From Anaerolineae bacterium (lineage in GTDB: Bacteria > Chloroflexota > Anaerolineae > Aggregatilineales > Aggregatilineaceae): 64,000 nucleotides of DNA. Shown here piece after piece: positions 48,510-58,030 of this stretch. The notes under the pieces were generated by a model. That model saw only the letters and a program-made list of their open reading frames with translations. It ran no database searches and had not been told where the DNA came from. A program made the translations under genes and the position numbers. Position 1 is the stretch's first letter; each line of letters begins with the position of its first letter. Where the stretch lies: NCBI GenBank assembly GCA_027494015.1, contig JAOSJP010000006.1, positions 101,570 through 165,569 of the forward strand, in the 5' to 3' direction.

Positions 48510-50335
48510 GTGTACTGGCTGGCTTGCAGCGTGAACAGGTGCGCGTACTGCCCGCCCTGGCGCAGCAGCGCCTCGTGCGGGCCGTGCTCGACGATGCGCC
48601 CGCCGTCGAGCACGACGATGCGGTCGGCGGTGCGCACCGTCGAGAAGCGGTGACTGATGGTGATCGCCGTCTGGCCCTCGGCCAGCGCGTGCAGCTTGCG
48701 GAAGACCTCGTATTCGGCGCGGGCGTCGAGCGCGCTGGTCGGCTCGTCGAGGATGATGATCTCCGTGTCGCGCAGGAAGGCGCGGGCCAGGGCGATCTTC
48801 TGCCATTCCCCGATGCTGAGCTGCTCGCCATCCTGGAACATCTTGCCCAGCACCGTTTCGTACTCGCGCGGCAGGCGGGCGATCACCTCATGCGCCCCGG
48901 ACTCGTGGGCCACGCGGGCGATACGCGCCCGGTCGGGCGGCGCGCTCACGTTGCCGAACCAGATGTTGTCCTCCACCGTCAGGTTGTACTGCACGTAGTC
49001 CTGCATGATCACGCTGATCGCCCGGCGCAGGTCGGCCAGGGCCAGGTCGCGCAGGTCAATCCCGTCCAGGGTGATGCGCCCTTCCGTCGGATCGTAGAGC
49101 CGGCACAGCAGCTTGATCAGCGTCGTCTTGCCCGACCCGTTCTCGCCGACCAGGGCGATTTTCTCGCCGGGCTGGATGGTCAGGGTGATGTCATGCAAGG
49201 CCTGGCGCGTGCCGCCGGGGTAGGTGAAGGAGACGCCCTCGAAGGCGATGCCGCGCGTCAGCGGGCGCGGGAATGGCCGGGGATGCGGCGGGTTGACCAC
49301 GCGCGGCTCCAGGCGTAGGAACTCGTCCAGGTCGGCGATGAAGAGGTTGTCCTCGTACAGCCCGGCCAGGCTTTGCAGCGCGCTTTGCAGGTAGCCCTGC
49401 CCGCGCTGGAACGCCTGGAAAGCCATCACCAGGCCGCCCAGGCTGATCGCGCCGGACAGCGCGCGCTGCGCGATGAACCCGTAAGCGCCATAGATGGCGA
49501 CGGTGGAGGCCAACTGCGCCACGAAGCTGAAGAGCGCCTGCCGGCGGGCGAGCTGCAGGCGCTCGAAGCGCAAGCGCACCCGCAGATCGCGGAAGCGATC
49601 CATGAACAGAGCGCCCAGCCCGAACAGGCGAATCTCTTTGGCGTGCTGCTCGCCGGTGAGCATCCAGGTGTAGTACCACGTCTTGCGCTCGGTGGCCGTC
49701 CGCTTGCGCTGCCAGCGATAAAGCGTGCCGGAATACCAGATGCGCACGGCGAAGCCCGGCACCACCGCCGCCAGCAGCACGACGACGAAGACCCAGTTGA
49801 ACGACAGCAGCAGGCCGGAGATCGCCAGCAGGGACACGGCGTCGCGGCCCAGTTGCAGCAGGCCCTGCAAGATGCGCATCGGGCGCATGGAGGCCTCGCC
49901 CTGGGCGCGCCGCAACGTGTCGTAGAACTCGGCGCTTTCGTAAAACTCCAGGTCAATGGCCACCGACTTGGTGTGCACGATGTCCTGCATGTAGTCGGTG
50001 ACGATCATGGCCTGCGTCTGCGAGACGATGCCGGCCACCAGCCCGATCACGGTGCTGAGCAGGGAGAAGGCCGCCATCAGCACCACATAGAGCAGGATGC
50101 GGTTGAGCGCCGCGCTCTGATCAGCCGCCCCCACGCTGGCCGTCACGCTGTCAACCAGCAGCTTGAGCAGGTACAGGTTGGCCAGCGGCAGCACGCCCTG
50201 CACCACCACCAGGGCGGCGTTGGCCACCGTCCAGCCGGGCGTGCTGCGCCAGATGAAGCGCAGCGCCAGGTCCAGGCGCAGCGTGAACCACAGCCTGGCG
50301 GTGAGAGTGTTGCGCGGAGGTCTGGAGTCGGTCAT
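48506..50335 (-). CDS. ABC transporter, fused permease and ATPase (exporter type)
   Basis: The 609-residue half-transporter has an N-terminal six-helix domain and a C-terminal ATPase: Walker A 'LVGENGSGKTTLIKLLCRLY', signature-like 'QLSIGEWQKIALARAFL', Walker B 'IIILDEPTSALDARAEYEVF' and H-loop 'AITISHRFSTV'. It lacks an N-terminal C39 peptidase. Such exporters move lipids, drugs or RiPP peptides. It lies 42 bp downstream of a PqqD-like gene and overlaps UbiA, which suggests one operon exporting a modified product. Confidence 0.9.
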   Translation of the reverse strand: MTDSRPPRNTLTARLWFTLRLDLALRFIWRSTPGWTVANAALVVVQGVLPLANLYLLKLLVDSVTASVGAADQSAALNRILLYVVLMAAFSLLSTVIGLVAGIVSQTQAMIVTDYMQDIVHTKSVAIDLEFYESAEFYDTLRRAQGEASMRPMRILQGLLQLGRDAVSLLAISGLLLSFNWVFVVVLLAAVVPGFAVRIWYSGTLYRWQRKRTATERKTWYYTWMLTGEQHAKEIRLFGLGALFMDRFRDLRVRLRFERLQLARRQALFSFVAQLASTVAIYGAYGFIAQRALSGAISLGGLVMAFQAFQRGQGYLQSALQSLAGLYEDNLFIADLDEFLRLEPRVVNPPHPRPFPRPLTRGIAFEGVSFTYPGGTRQALHDITLTIQPGEKIALVGENGSGKTTLIKLLCRLYDPTEGRITLDGIDLRDLALADLRRAISVIMQDYVQYNLTVEDNIWFGNVSAPPDRARIARVAHESGAHEVIARLPREYETVLGKMFQDGEQLSIGEWQKIALARAFLRDTEIIILDEPTSALDARAEYEVFRKLHALAEGQTAITISHRFSTVRTADRIVVLDGGRIVEHGPHEALLRQGGQYAHLFTLQASQYT

Positions 50336-50377
50336 GGCCTATCGTCACACGCGCGAAGAAGCAAGGCCGGGGCCATC

Positions 50378-50671
50378 TCACACGGCGCGGATGGCGCCCA
50401 GCCGCTCAAGCTGGCCGAGAAAGGCGGCGACATCGCGCTCCGCCTCCGCAACGCTGACCTCGAACTCCGCCGCGACCGCCGCCGCGATCTCCTCGCCCGT
50501 GCGCGCGCCGTCGAGCAGGCTCCAGATGTGTCCGCCCACCTCGTTGAGCACGTAGGGGCCGGCGAAGCGCGCCGCGCCCGGCCCCAGCGCGACGAGGATC
50601 GTCTCGTCAATGACCTGCTCGGCGACCAGCGCCGGGTCGCGGGCGAAGCGCCTGTGGCGGAACGTGTCCAT
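50378..50671 (-). CDS. PqqD-like (RiPP recognition element) protein
   Basis: A small winged-helix protein of 97 residues with 'VLNEVGGHIWSLLDGARTGE' (the PqqD-type 'lNetaalIwelLdG' pattern) and 'IAAAVAAEFEVSVAEAERDV'. PqqD domains bind leader peptides of ribosomally made, modified peptides. ATG at 50671 with GGTGGAGGG upstream; a GTG at 50713 is the alternative. It heads a PqqD-ABC-UbiA operon. No precursor peptide, radical SAM or cyclase gene is visible nearby, so the pathway is incomplete or split. Confidence 0.8.
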   Translation of the reverse strand: MDTFRHRRFARDPALVAEQVIDETILVALGPGAARFAGPYVLNEVGGHIWSLLDGARTGEEIAAAVAAEFEVSVAEAERDVAAFLGQLERLGAIRAV

Positions 50672-51094
50672 TGTCGCGCGGCCCTCCACCGCACCCTGGA
50701 GCGTGTTATGCACTTTACAATCCCTACCCCTGGCTCCTTTCCCCGCCAGCAGCCTGGGGTGGGTCTCGGTTTTACCTCACCCCCGTCTCGGCGCTGGCGC
50801 GCCTCGCCTCCCCCTCTCCATGCATGGAGAGGAGGAAAGGCCGAGCGTAGCGAGGCCAGGGGGTGAGGTCAACGGAGCGCTTCTCTCCCTGGCCGAGAGT
50901 GCCGAGTGCGTAACACGCTCTAGCGCGCGCTGACAGAAGCCCATCACCGGTTGTTCACTGGTTTACCCCACCCTAAATCCCTCCCCGCCAGCAGGGAGGG
51001 ACTTGAGTCTGCTCCCCCTTGCTCCGTTTACGGGGAAAGGGGGCCGGGGGACAGGGGTAAACCAGGCCAAGCCGCCACTCATTTCCGCCGTGCC
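50672..51094. other. Repeat interval, no gene
   Basis: 50775-50868 is a structured repeat with the CATGCATG tip and second tail type. 50962-51062 is a related but distinct palindrome (GTTTACCCC...GGGGTAAAC with ccctccccgccagcagggag). No coding sequence is supported. Confidence 0.75.
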
Positions 51095-52061
51095 CTAGCC
51101 CCACAGGGCGTGCAGATAGCGAATCTGCTCCAACGTTTGGTGGCCACCGCCGCCCTCGTGGTTGTTGAACTGGTAGACGCGCATCTCTTTAGGCGCGGTC
51201 ACGTAGTTGTAGGCGGCGAACACGGTCGAGGGCGGGCAGATCATGTCCATCAACGCCGTCGAGTAGAGAGCGCGCGCCTGCGAGCGGGCGGCGAAGCTCA
51301 TCCCGTCGAAGTAGGACAGCGTGCGGGAGACTGTCTCCACCTTGTCGCGGTGCACGCTGAGATAGCGCACGATCTCCTGGTAAGGGTGGTCTGCGGTGAG
51401 GCCGATGGCCCGCCGGAAATGGCACAGGAACGGCACGTTGGGCATGGTCACGGCCAGGTCGGGCACCAGGCCGCTGACGGCGACGGCCAGGCCGCCACCC
51501 TGACTGGTGCCCGCCGCAGCGATGCGCGCCGGGTCAACGGCGGGGTGGCTGCGGGCAGCCTCGATGGCGCGCACGGCGTCGGTGTACAGGCGGCGGTAGT
51601 AGTAGGTGCGCGGGTCGAGGATGCCCTGTGTCATGAAGCCGGGCGTGTGCGGGTTGGCGCCATCGGGCAGATCGGGCGTGTCGCCCTGCCGCCAGGAGCC
51701 GCCCTGCCCGCGCGTGTCCATGACCAGGTAGGCGAAGCCGGCGGCGGCGAAAGTCAGCCATTCGTGCGGGAAGCCGCGCCCGCCCCCGTAGCCGATATAC
51801 TCGACGACGCAGGGCAGCGGGCCGCGCTCCCCGCGCGGCAGCATGAACCAGCCCTTGATCGGCTGGCCGCCATAGCCAGCGAACGTGACATCCCAGGTGT
51901 CTACCAGGCGCAGCCCGAAGTCCACCGCCTCAAAGCGCGCGTTCAGCGGGTGCTGGCGGGCGGCGGCGAGCGTCTCCGCCCAGAAAGCGTCGAAATCGGG
52001 CGGTTCTTCGCGCGGCGGCTGGTACGCCCGAAGCTCATCAAGCGACAGATCGGCGCGGATA
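51095..52061 (-). pseudogene. Acetyl xylan esterase (AXE1, CE7-like), start codon lost
   Basis: The coding sequence runs from 'IRADLSLDELRAYQPPREEP' near 52061 to the stop at 51095. It includes 'PCVVEYIGYGGGRGFPHEWL', 'VMDTRGQGGSW', nucleophile 'GTSQGG', Asp in 'ALMDMICPPST' and His in 'NNHEGGGG', matching cephalosporin-C deacetylase/acetyl xylan esterases. Only the start codon and promoter are missing, because an IS5 remnant abuts codon 1 or 2. An internal ATG at 51925 would drop about 45 residues including part of the fold. Probably not expressed properly. Confidence 0.85.
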
Positions 52062-52564
52062 CACCGTATTCAATCCTTGTAGGAGCAGTTGCCCGCCTTC
52101 GCTTTCGGATACACTGGCTGCGTGAACCACGATTTTCAGCAACAAACCATTGGTATCTACCAGGATGTGGCGTTTCCGCCCGTTCACCTTTTTGCCACCA
52201 TCATAGCCTTTCAGCCCCCTTTTTCCGTCGTTTTCACTGACTGGCTGTCCAAAATGGCGGCACTCGGCTGGGCGTCTCGCCCGCTTTGCACCCGAAATTG
52301 CTCTCGTAAGACCGTATTGACCCGCTCCCAAACCCCGCTTCGCCGCCATTGACGGAAATAATAGAAGACTGTCTGGTAGGGAGGAAAATCATGGGGCAGC
52401 AAATGCCATTGACAGCCTGTCCGCAGCACGTACAAAATGGCGTTGACAATTTCGCGCCGTTCCCACTTGGCTGGCCTTCCCCCTGGCAAGGGCGCCAGGA
52501 TGAGCGGAGCCAGTAGTTCCCACTCTTTATCGCTTAGATCAGTGCTGTATGGTTGTCGTCCCAT
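52062..52564 (-). pseudogene. IS5-family (IS427-type) transposase remnant
   Basis: ORF A (52564 to 52211) reads 'YSTDLSDKEWELLAPLILAP', 'LRTGCQWHLLPHDFPPYQTV' and 'AAILDSQSVKTTEKGG'. The -1 frame then continues with 'KRGLKGYDGGKKVNGRKRHI' and 'DTNGLLLKIVVHAASVSE'. The switch at GGAAAAAGGGGG matches the programmed frameshift typical of this group. The element is cut at about 52062, before the remaining catalytic residues, and joined to the esterase gene. Confidence 0.88.
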
Positions 52565-52762
52565 TGCGCCAGGTGTCCTCTATCTACCTAAATAACCCCT
52601 TTCATTATAGCCGACTTTCAAAATACACTCTCAGAGATCATATGGAAAGACCCACGCTACGATTTACCTTACCCCTAAGTCCCCTCTCCACACGCGGAGA
52701 GGGGACTTAGCCCTATGCTTACTCCCCCTCTCCGTTTACGGAGAGGGGGTTGGGGGTGAGGT
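52565..52762. repeat. Variant structured repeat near the IS5 remnant
   Basis: Two hairpins (CCCCTCTCCACACGCGGAGAGGGG and CCCCCTCTCCGTTTACGGAGAGGGGG) and a terminal GGGGGTGAGG are recognisable at 52667-52762. It is a diverged member of the family, in a locally AT-richer context. Confidence 0.7.
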
Positions 52763-53640
52763 TTCCGCATGGTCTCTGAGAAACACCGGGGTCTTGACCA
52801 ACGTTAATTCTTCCCCAAGCTGAGGGATTATGGGTTGTGATGAATGAGCACAGATCATCCACATCCCAGATTGATTGATAGTTTCTATCCGTGCCGATTT
52901 CATATCCGATATCTAGTCCTGCCATCTCAGCTTCCCCTCTAGTCTAGGTGCGCCTGCCATTTTACCTACAGCTTCCAGCACCCATTTGTCAAAACCTATT
53001 ATGGCTCCGCTGGTTCCATACATGATGGTGCCTAATTCGGAACGATCAATGCATTTGCCGCACAGAGTCACCCCGCGTTCACACCCCCGTGAGGGACAAC
53101 GTGAGAGTCCCGTGTCGAATGTCATCCATTTGTAGGGTATGCCTCGAGCATGGTTGAAGAATCCGCCAGCCCAAATCAACCCATGTCCGTTGACAATAGG
53201 TATTCCGAGATGAGAATGTGCCCAGGCCCCATGGATTGAAGTTCAGCTAAAAACCATTCTGTGATATCGTACCCACAACAGGCTTCTTCATACGCACACT
53301 TATCCCACTTTCCCGGCTTTTCTGCAATCATGCCACTGGGGTCTACAAAGTTTGTCGGATTCCCGGCAGCGTAGCTATACCGATTCAGCGACATGGGTGA
53401 CATGATGAGTTCGCCAACAGCATCCATTATCGGGTTTCCTGCGACATATCCATATTTGTTCAGTGACATTGCACGGTGTGGATTACCCTCAACGGTCTAC
53501 ACTCAAAAAATATCCCCAGTGCCGGGCTGTAGTACCGTGCGCGCAGGTAGGCCAGCCCGTTCGCGTCCGCCCGCTCGCCAGGTGATGGCCCAGCTCAGGG
53601 CATATCTGATGGCGAATTGAGGGAGAAAGGCAGTTCTGTA
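52763..53640 (-). pseudogene. RHS-repeat protein 3' remnant with a toxin-like C-terminus
   Basis: Scattered over three frames are RHS core pieces: 'GERADANGLAYLRARYYSPA' (about 53580-53520), 'VEGNPHRAMSLNKYGYVAGN', and 'MSLNRYSYAAGNPTNFVDPS', the last two a local duplication. The variable tip follows: 'MIAEKPGKWDK', then after a shift 'RGVTLCGKCIDRSELGTIMY' and 'GAIIGFDKWVLEAVGKMAG'. It resembles the polymorphic toxin type 44 fold in layout, at low confidence. At least three frameshifts separate the pieces, so the gene is dead or badly sequenced. Confidence 0.7.
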
Positions 53641-53699
53641 AGTAAGGAGAGTATTGGAGAGAAAGAAAATTACTCAGGTCTAAAGACCACGAACGATTT

Positions 53700-53951
53700 A
53701 TGTCCCATAGGGGCCTACGCACCACATCATTCCCCAAAGTGTTGTTCGCGATGGTCTTCGCGATTTCTATCTCGTATCGCGGCCTGATTTTCCCTCGGTC
53801 TCCTGTCTCCGATGGCACTTTGCCTAAATGTGCACGCAATGCGGAAATTCGTGCTCGTCATCAAAACGGCGAGTCGATAGCGACATTAACTGAGGTTTTT
53901 GGCGTCACGCAGCAACGTATCTGGCAGATCTTGAATGAACGCCGGAAGTGA
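53700..53951 (+). CDS. Small helix-turn-helix protein (copy 1)
   Basis: The C-terminal part 'RNAEIRARHQNGESIATLTE' followed by 'VFGVTQQRIWQILNERRK' looks like a helix-turn-helix with the GESIATLTEVFGVT turn. It is paralogous to the gene at 62447, and DNA similarity extends from 53708 to the stop (matching 62417-62659), including a shared 5' block GGGGCCTACGCACCACATCA. The true start is unclear (ATG at 53700 or 53751). The two copies bracket the sugar-use locus in the same orientation. Confidence 0.6.
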   Translation: MSHRGLRTTSFPKVLFAMVFAISISYRGLIFPRSPVSDGTLPKCARNAEIRARHQNGESIATLTEVFGVTQQRIWQILNERRK

Positions 53952-54380
53952 GTTGGCATCGTAATCGTTGACCTGCTCCCGCACAGAATAAGTGGCAACC
54001 AGTAGGGAGCTACGCTATGGTGCAAAAGGAAAACCCGTGTGTACGAGGTTTTCTGGGACTACGGCAACAATTGAGGATAATCATGGGAGCCGGGGGAATT
54101 GAGTCCTCACAGACCGTGCTGTTACTACGTCTATGTAAAGTCTATATCAATAATACCAGAATCTGTACCGCAATATTTAAGGGCCTGGGTCACGGGTGTG
54201 TCTTCCCGCGTCACAGACCCCAACCTCCTCACCAGCTTGACAGGCTATGCGGAATCTCATATCATATAGAAAACGATTTCCACACGTTTGTGTTTTCCGG
54301 AATCCCCCTGACGAAAGACTGGCTATCGGATTAGATCTGTAAGGCGCGTAATCCGCAATAGAATTGGGTGGTTGCACTCA
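53952..54380. other. Intergenic region upstream of the lacI-type gene
   Basis: 429 bases of lower GC than the surroundings. An ORF of 105 codons (54017-54334) has no recognisable features and I do not support it. 'aaatcgattacgaag' near 54391 and similar AT-rich words could be operator-like but this is not established. Confidence 0.5.
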
Positions 54381-55439
54381 ATGACTTGGAAATCGATTAC
54401 GAAGACGCCCGAAATAACGCCAGCACACGTCACGATCGATGATGTCGCGAGATACGCGGGTGTCTCTAAAGCCACGGGTCTCGCGCGTGATCAACGGCAA
54501 CTACCCCGTCTCCGATGAACTCCGCCAGCAGGTCCAGGCGGCCATTGTCGCCCTCGGCTATCAGCCGGACCGGGCTGCGCGGCGACTACGGGCCAACTCC
54601 AGCGAAATCCTGGGCGTCATCATCCCGGACATTCAGAATCCCTACTTTACTTCCGTAGTGCGTGGTATCGAAGACGCGGCATACACGCACAAGATGAACG
54701 TGTTGCTCTGCAACACTGACGATGACCCCGTCAGACAGGAGGCTTATCTCCGTGTGATGCGCGCCGAGCGCGCCGCTGGGCTGGTCCTCGCCCCAAGCTT
54801 CGGCATTCGCGCCGAGGTGCTGCAGCAATTGCAGAGCACAGGCATGCCTATTGTCCTCATTGATCGCCTTGTCCCAGGGTTGGCGATCGATACCGTCATG
54901 GTGGACAACGTTCAGGGGGCCTACATGGCAACCATGCACCTGGTGCGTCTGGGATATCAGCGAATTGGCGTGATCGTCGGAGATCAGGAACTTACGCCCG
55001 GCCTGCAGCGCTATCAGGGATATCAGCTGGCCCTGCGCGAGAGTGGCCGCACCTTGACTCCGGATTTGGTCCGCATCGGTCATTTCAAGATCGAGAGTGG
55101 GTACGCGCTCGGCAAAGAACTCCTGCAGTCTCCCTCAAGGCCAGATGCAATTTTCGCGGCCAGCAATCTGATCACGTTGGGCGTGCTCAAAGCCGTTCGC
55201 GAGCTGAAGCTGCGAATCCCCATGATGTGGCCGTAGTGGGATTTGACGATATGGCTTGGGCCGAGGAGCTCTATTCCCCGCTGACGACCGTGGCTCAGCC
55301 GATGTACGAAGTGGGTCAGGAAGCCGCCCGCCTCCTCTTTCAGCGAAAGAGCCAGCCGACAATACCCGTTCGCTCGATTATGTTGCAGGCTTCGCTGGTG
55401 ATCCGCGAGTCCTGTGGCGCACGTACTGAAGGGAGGTGA
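54381..55439 (+). pseudogene. LacI-family transcriptional regulator with two frameshifts
   Basis: The N-terminal HTH reads 'VTIDDVARYAGVSKAT' from an ATG at 54381. An extra G near 54476 (ACGGGT) shifts the frame, after which 'VSRVINGNYPVSDELRQQVQ' continues the LacI pattern. The sugar-binding domain is clear ('IIPDIQNPYFTSVVRGIEDA', 'VMVDNVQGAYMATMHLVRLG'). A one-base loss near 55222 shifts again before 'AVVGFDDMAWAEELYSPLTT'. Reconstructed length is about 352 residues. It would regulate the downstream sugar importer. Frameshifts may be sequencing errors or true decay. Confidence 0.85.
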
Positions 55440-55883
55440 CTCGATCGTCGCAACCTGATCGCGTGAGAGTAACCACACGTTTTCAGTCCGCCTGTGAAGC
55501 AGAAACAGAGGAGAAAAAGCGATGTCTTGGCGCAAACTTGCAGTCTCAATCCTGTTGCTGGCCCTGATGGCCACCGCTGTGCTCCCGACGCAGATCTCGC
55601 ACAAAGCTCAGGCGCAGGGCGGCACGATCAAGTTCTGGACGTTCGAATATGCGGAGGCTGTGGACCCCTTCTTCACCGCCTATGTCGATGAGTGGAACGC
55701 CACGCACGACATCAAAGTAGAGCGTCAGGAATTCCCCTGGGCGCAGTATACAGGCGAAATCCTGACCACTGGTATCGCCACGGGAGAGGCCCCTGATGTA
55801 TTCTTTATCAGCCCTGGCGACTGGCGTCGGTATGCCGAGAGCGGGCTGGCGCTGCCACTCAATGACTATATGCCACAGTACTT

Positions 55884-56997
55884 AGTGGTCTATCGAAATG
55901 ATTTAGCAAAAGACAGACGATAAGGATGGTCAACCATGTTCTGAACCTCCACGCACAATTGAATATGATCCAGCAGGTGAGTGAGCGACGAGAAGAGGCG
56001 GTTGGCATAGACCAGGTTTTTCAGGTGCAACCAGTAGCGCTCAATGAGGTTCATGTCAGGCGAATACTTGGGCAACCAGAGCACCTGGAGGCGCGGTTGG
56101 AGCAAGCTCAAGAAGGCCAAGACCGGGGCACTGCGATGGTAGGACACATTATCGAGGACGAGGAGCAAGGGGTCGTCGGGATAGACCTCCAGACAGAGCC
56201 ACTCCAGGAACTCGATGAATGTCTCACTGTGCTTGCGCTCGACGGTCTGGGTGTGCACGGTCGCGCTGGCCCAGTCCAGAGCGCCGATGAGATGCGCTTG
56301 CTGGCGCAGGCTGGTATGAGCCGGATAGGTGCGTTGCTGACCGCGTTTCATCCAACAGCCTCTCAGGGGGAACTCAAGGCTGAAGGTGGTTTCGTCCACA
56401 AAGAGAAGGCGGCAAGCCCCGGCCTGGGCTGTTTTTTTTTTGCCTCAGCGAGCCACTCCTGCACGTGCGCGCGGGCTTGGGCATCTTGCTTGTGCTTGAG
56501 GGTGGCTTTCGGTCGCCGGTAGACATAGCCCCACCGCTCCAGCCACTCGGCCAAGCGCCCGACACTCAAGTGGATACCCGTCTCGCGGGCCAGATGTTGG
56601 CTGAGCCGCTCCAACGTCCACACGCTGAAGACATACCCCAACGCATGGGGGTCCGTCTCCAGTGTTTGCTCCAAGACCTCGCGATACGTGGCGTTGGCTT
56701 TGGGAGGACGACCGGGCATGGGCTTGTTGGCCAAGGCCTCCAGCCCCCCCTCGCGCCAGCGCTGATGCCAGTTCTGCACACTGGAGCGGCTCGCCGAAAC
56801 CATCTCGCCCACCGCCTGTGGCGTATACCCTTGATGCAACAGGCGGATCGCGGTCGCTCGCCGCACCACTTCCGCACGCGGATCATGGGCCATGGCCCGC
56901 TCGACCTGGGCTAATTGCTCGTCTGTGAGGGTGTAGTTGATTCGTTTTGGCATATGCTCAGTATAACTCTTTTGCCAGTTACTTTCGATAGTTCACT
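55884..56997 (-). mobile_element. IS630-family insertion sequence
   Basis: About 1,114 bp with imperfect terminal inverted repeats (left AGTGGTCTATCGAAA, right complement AGTGAACTATCGAAA). The flanking duplication appears to be TT (55882-55883 and 56998-56999) rather than the TA usual for IS630. It is inserted in the sugar-binding protein gene on the opposite strand. Confidence 0.85.
55890..56953 (-). CDS. IS630 transposase (two frames joined at a poly-A slip site)
   Basis: Frame 1 (56953 to about 56430) has the HTH part 'LAQVERAMAHDPRAEVVRRA' and 'GEMVSASRSSVQNWHQRW'. Frame 2 (about 56430 to 55890) has the DDE part: 'VDETTFSLEFPLRGCWMKRG', 'LLLVLDNVSYHRSAPVLAFL' and 'WLPKYSPDMNLIERYWLHLK'. 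The switch lies at a run of ten As, a typical site for frameshifting or transcriptional slippage in this family, so the enzyme may be functional. Length and catalytic residues are normal. Confidence 0.88.
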
Positions 56998-58030
56998 TTG
57001 CTGGATGATCTGCTGCCCGCTTCGGTTGAAGCAGTGACGCTCGACGGCAACATGTATTCTGTGCCGTTCGAGATGGAGCCGGTCGCGCTGTGGTACAACA
57101 AGGATATGCTCGCCGAAGCCGGGCTGGAAGTCCCGAAGACCTGGGATGAGCTGCTGGCGGCTGCCGAAGCGCTGACGACGGACGATCGCTACGGCTTGCT
57201 GCTGCCCATGAACCCGGACTACTACGAGAACTTCGTCTTCTATCCCTTCCTGTGGATGGCGGGCGGTAGTGTGGTCAATGCGGACTTCACCGAAGCTACG
57301 GTGAACACCCCCGAGGCAGCCAGCGCCCTGGATCTGTGGGCTACAGCGGTCAAGAATGGTTGGGCAGCCCCCAATAGCACCGGCAACGATCCGGTCGACG
57401 AGCGCTTCCCCACCGAGCAGGCCGCGATGTTCGTCTCTGGCTACTGGGTCTGGGGCTGGCTGCAGGCGAGCTACCCGGACTTCGTGGCGAAGGTCGGCGT
57501 CGCACCTATCCCGGCCCCCGCGGGCAAGGACTTTGCCACGGTGTATGGCGGCTGGACGGTGATGGTCTATTCTGGCACCCAGTATCCCGCTGAAGCGGCT
57601 GAATTCGCGATCAACATGTTCGGCGCCGAGGACAACACGCGGGCCGCGGAGTGGGGGACGGTCTACAACACCAAGCTGTCGCCGCGCAAGTCCGTGGTCG
57701 CGGACAACCCCGATTTCTACACGGTCTTTCCGCACGATGTCTTCGCCTACGAGATCTTCCCGACCGCGCGTCCCGAGCCCTCCTACCCGCCTGAGATCGC
57801 CCAGTCCGTCTGGGATGCGATCCAGTCGGTAGTCTTCCTGGATGTCTCGGCTGAAGACGCCGTCGAGACCTGGGCCGAGACCATCGACTCGTATCTGGCT
57901 ACGCGCTAGACGTAGGGCCCCTGCTGCCTGGTACGCTCGCTGCCGCCAGGCAGCAGTTTTGAACGAGACCGCACCCTGAGGCAAGTAAAATCCCTGATCT
58001 GGCCCGGCCTAGAGAGTGGAGACCCTCGCG

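Larger units (their letters stand above)
55522..57909 (+). pseudogene. Family 1 extracellular sugar-binding protein, interrupted by IS630
   Basis: The 5' part (55522-55883) has a signal peptide ('LAVSILLLALMATAVLPT', cleavage near AQA-QG) and 'GTIKFWTFEYAEAVDPFFTA'. The 3' part (57000-57909) resumes with 'LDDLLPASVEAVTLDGNMYS', 'ALWYNKDMLAEAGLEVPKTW' and ends 'SYLATR'. Joining the halves without the IS gives an unbroken frame (Q-Y-L-L-D-D) of about 424 residues, normal for MalE/UgpB-like proteins. It is the binding component for the permeases at 58031-59826. ATG with GGAGAAAAAG upstream. The IS insertion abolishes function. Confidence 0.9.

Noticed and set aside
54017..54334. A 105-codon frame before the lacI-type gene
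   Set aside because: No ribosome site, no recognisable motif, and unusual composition for the genome.
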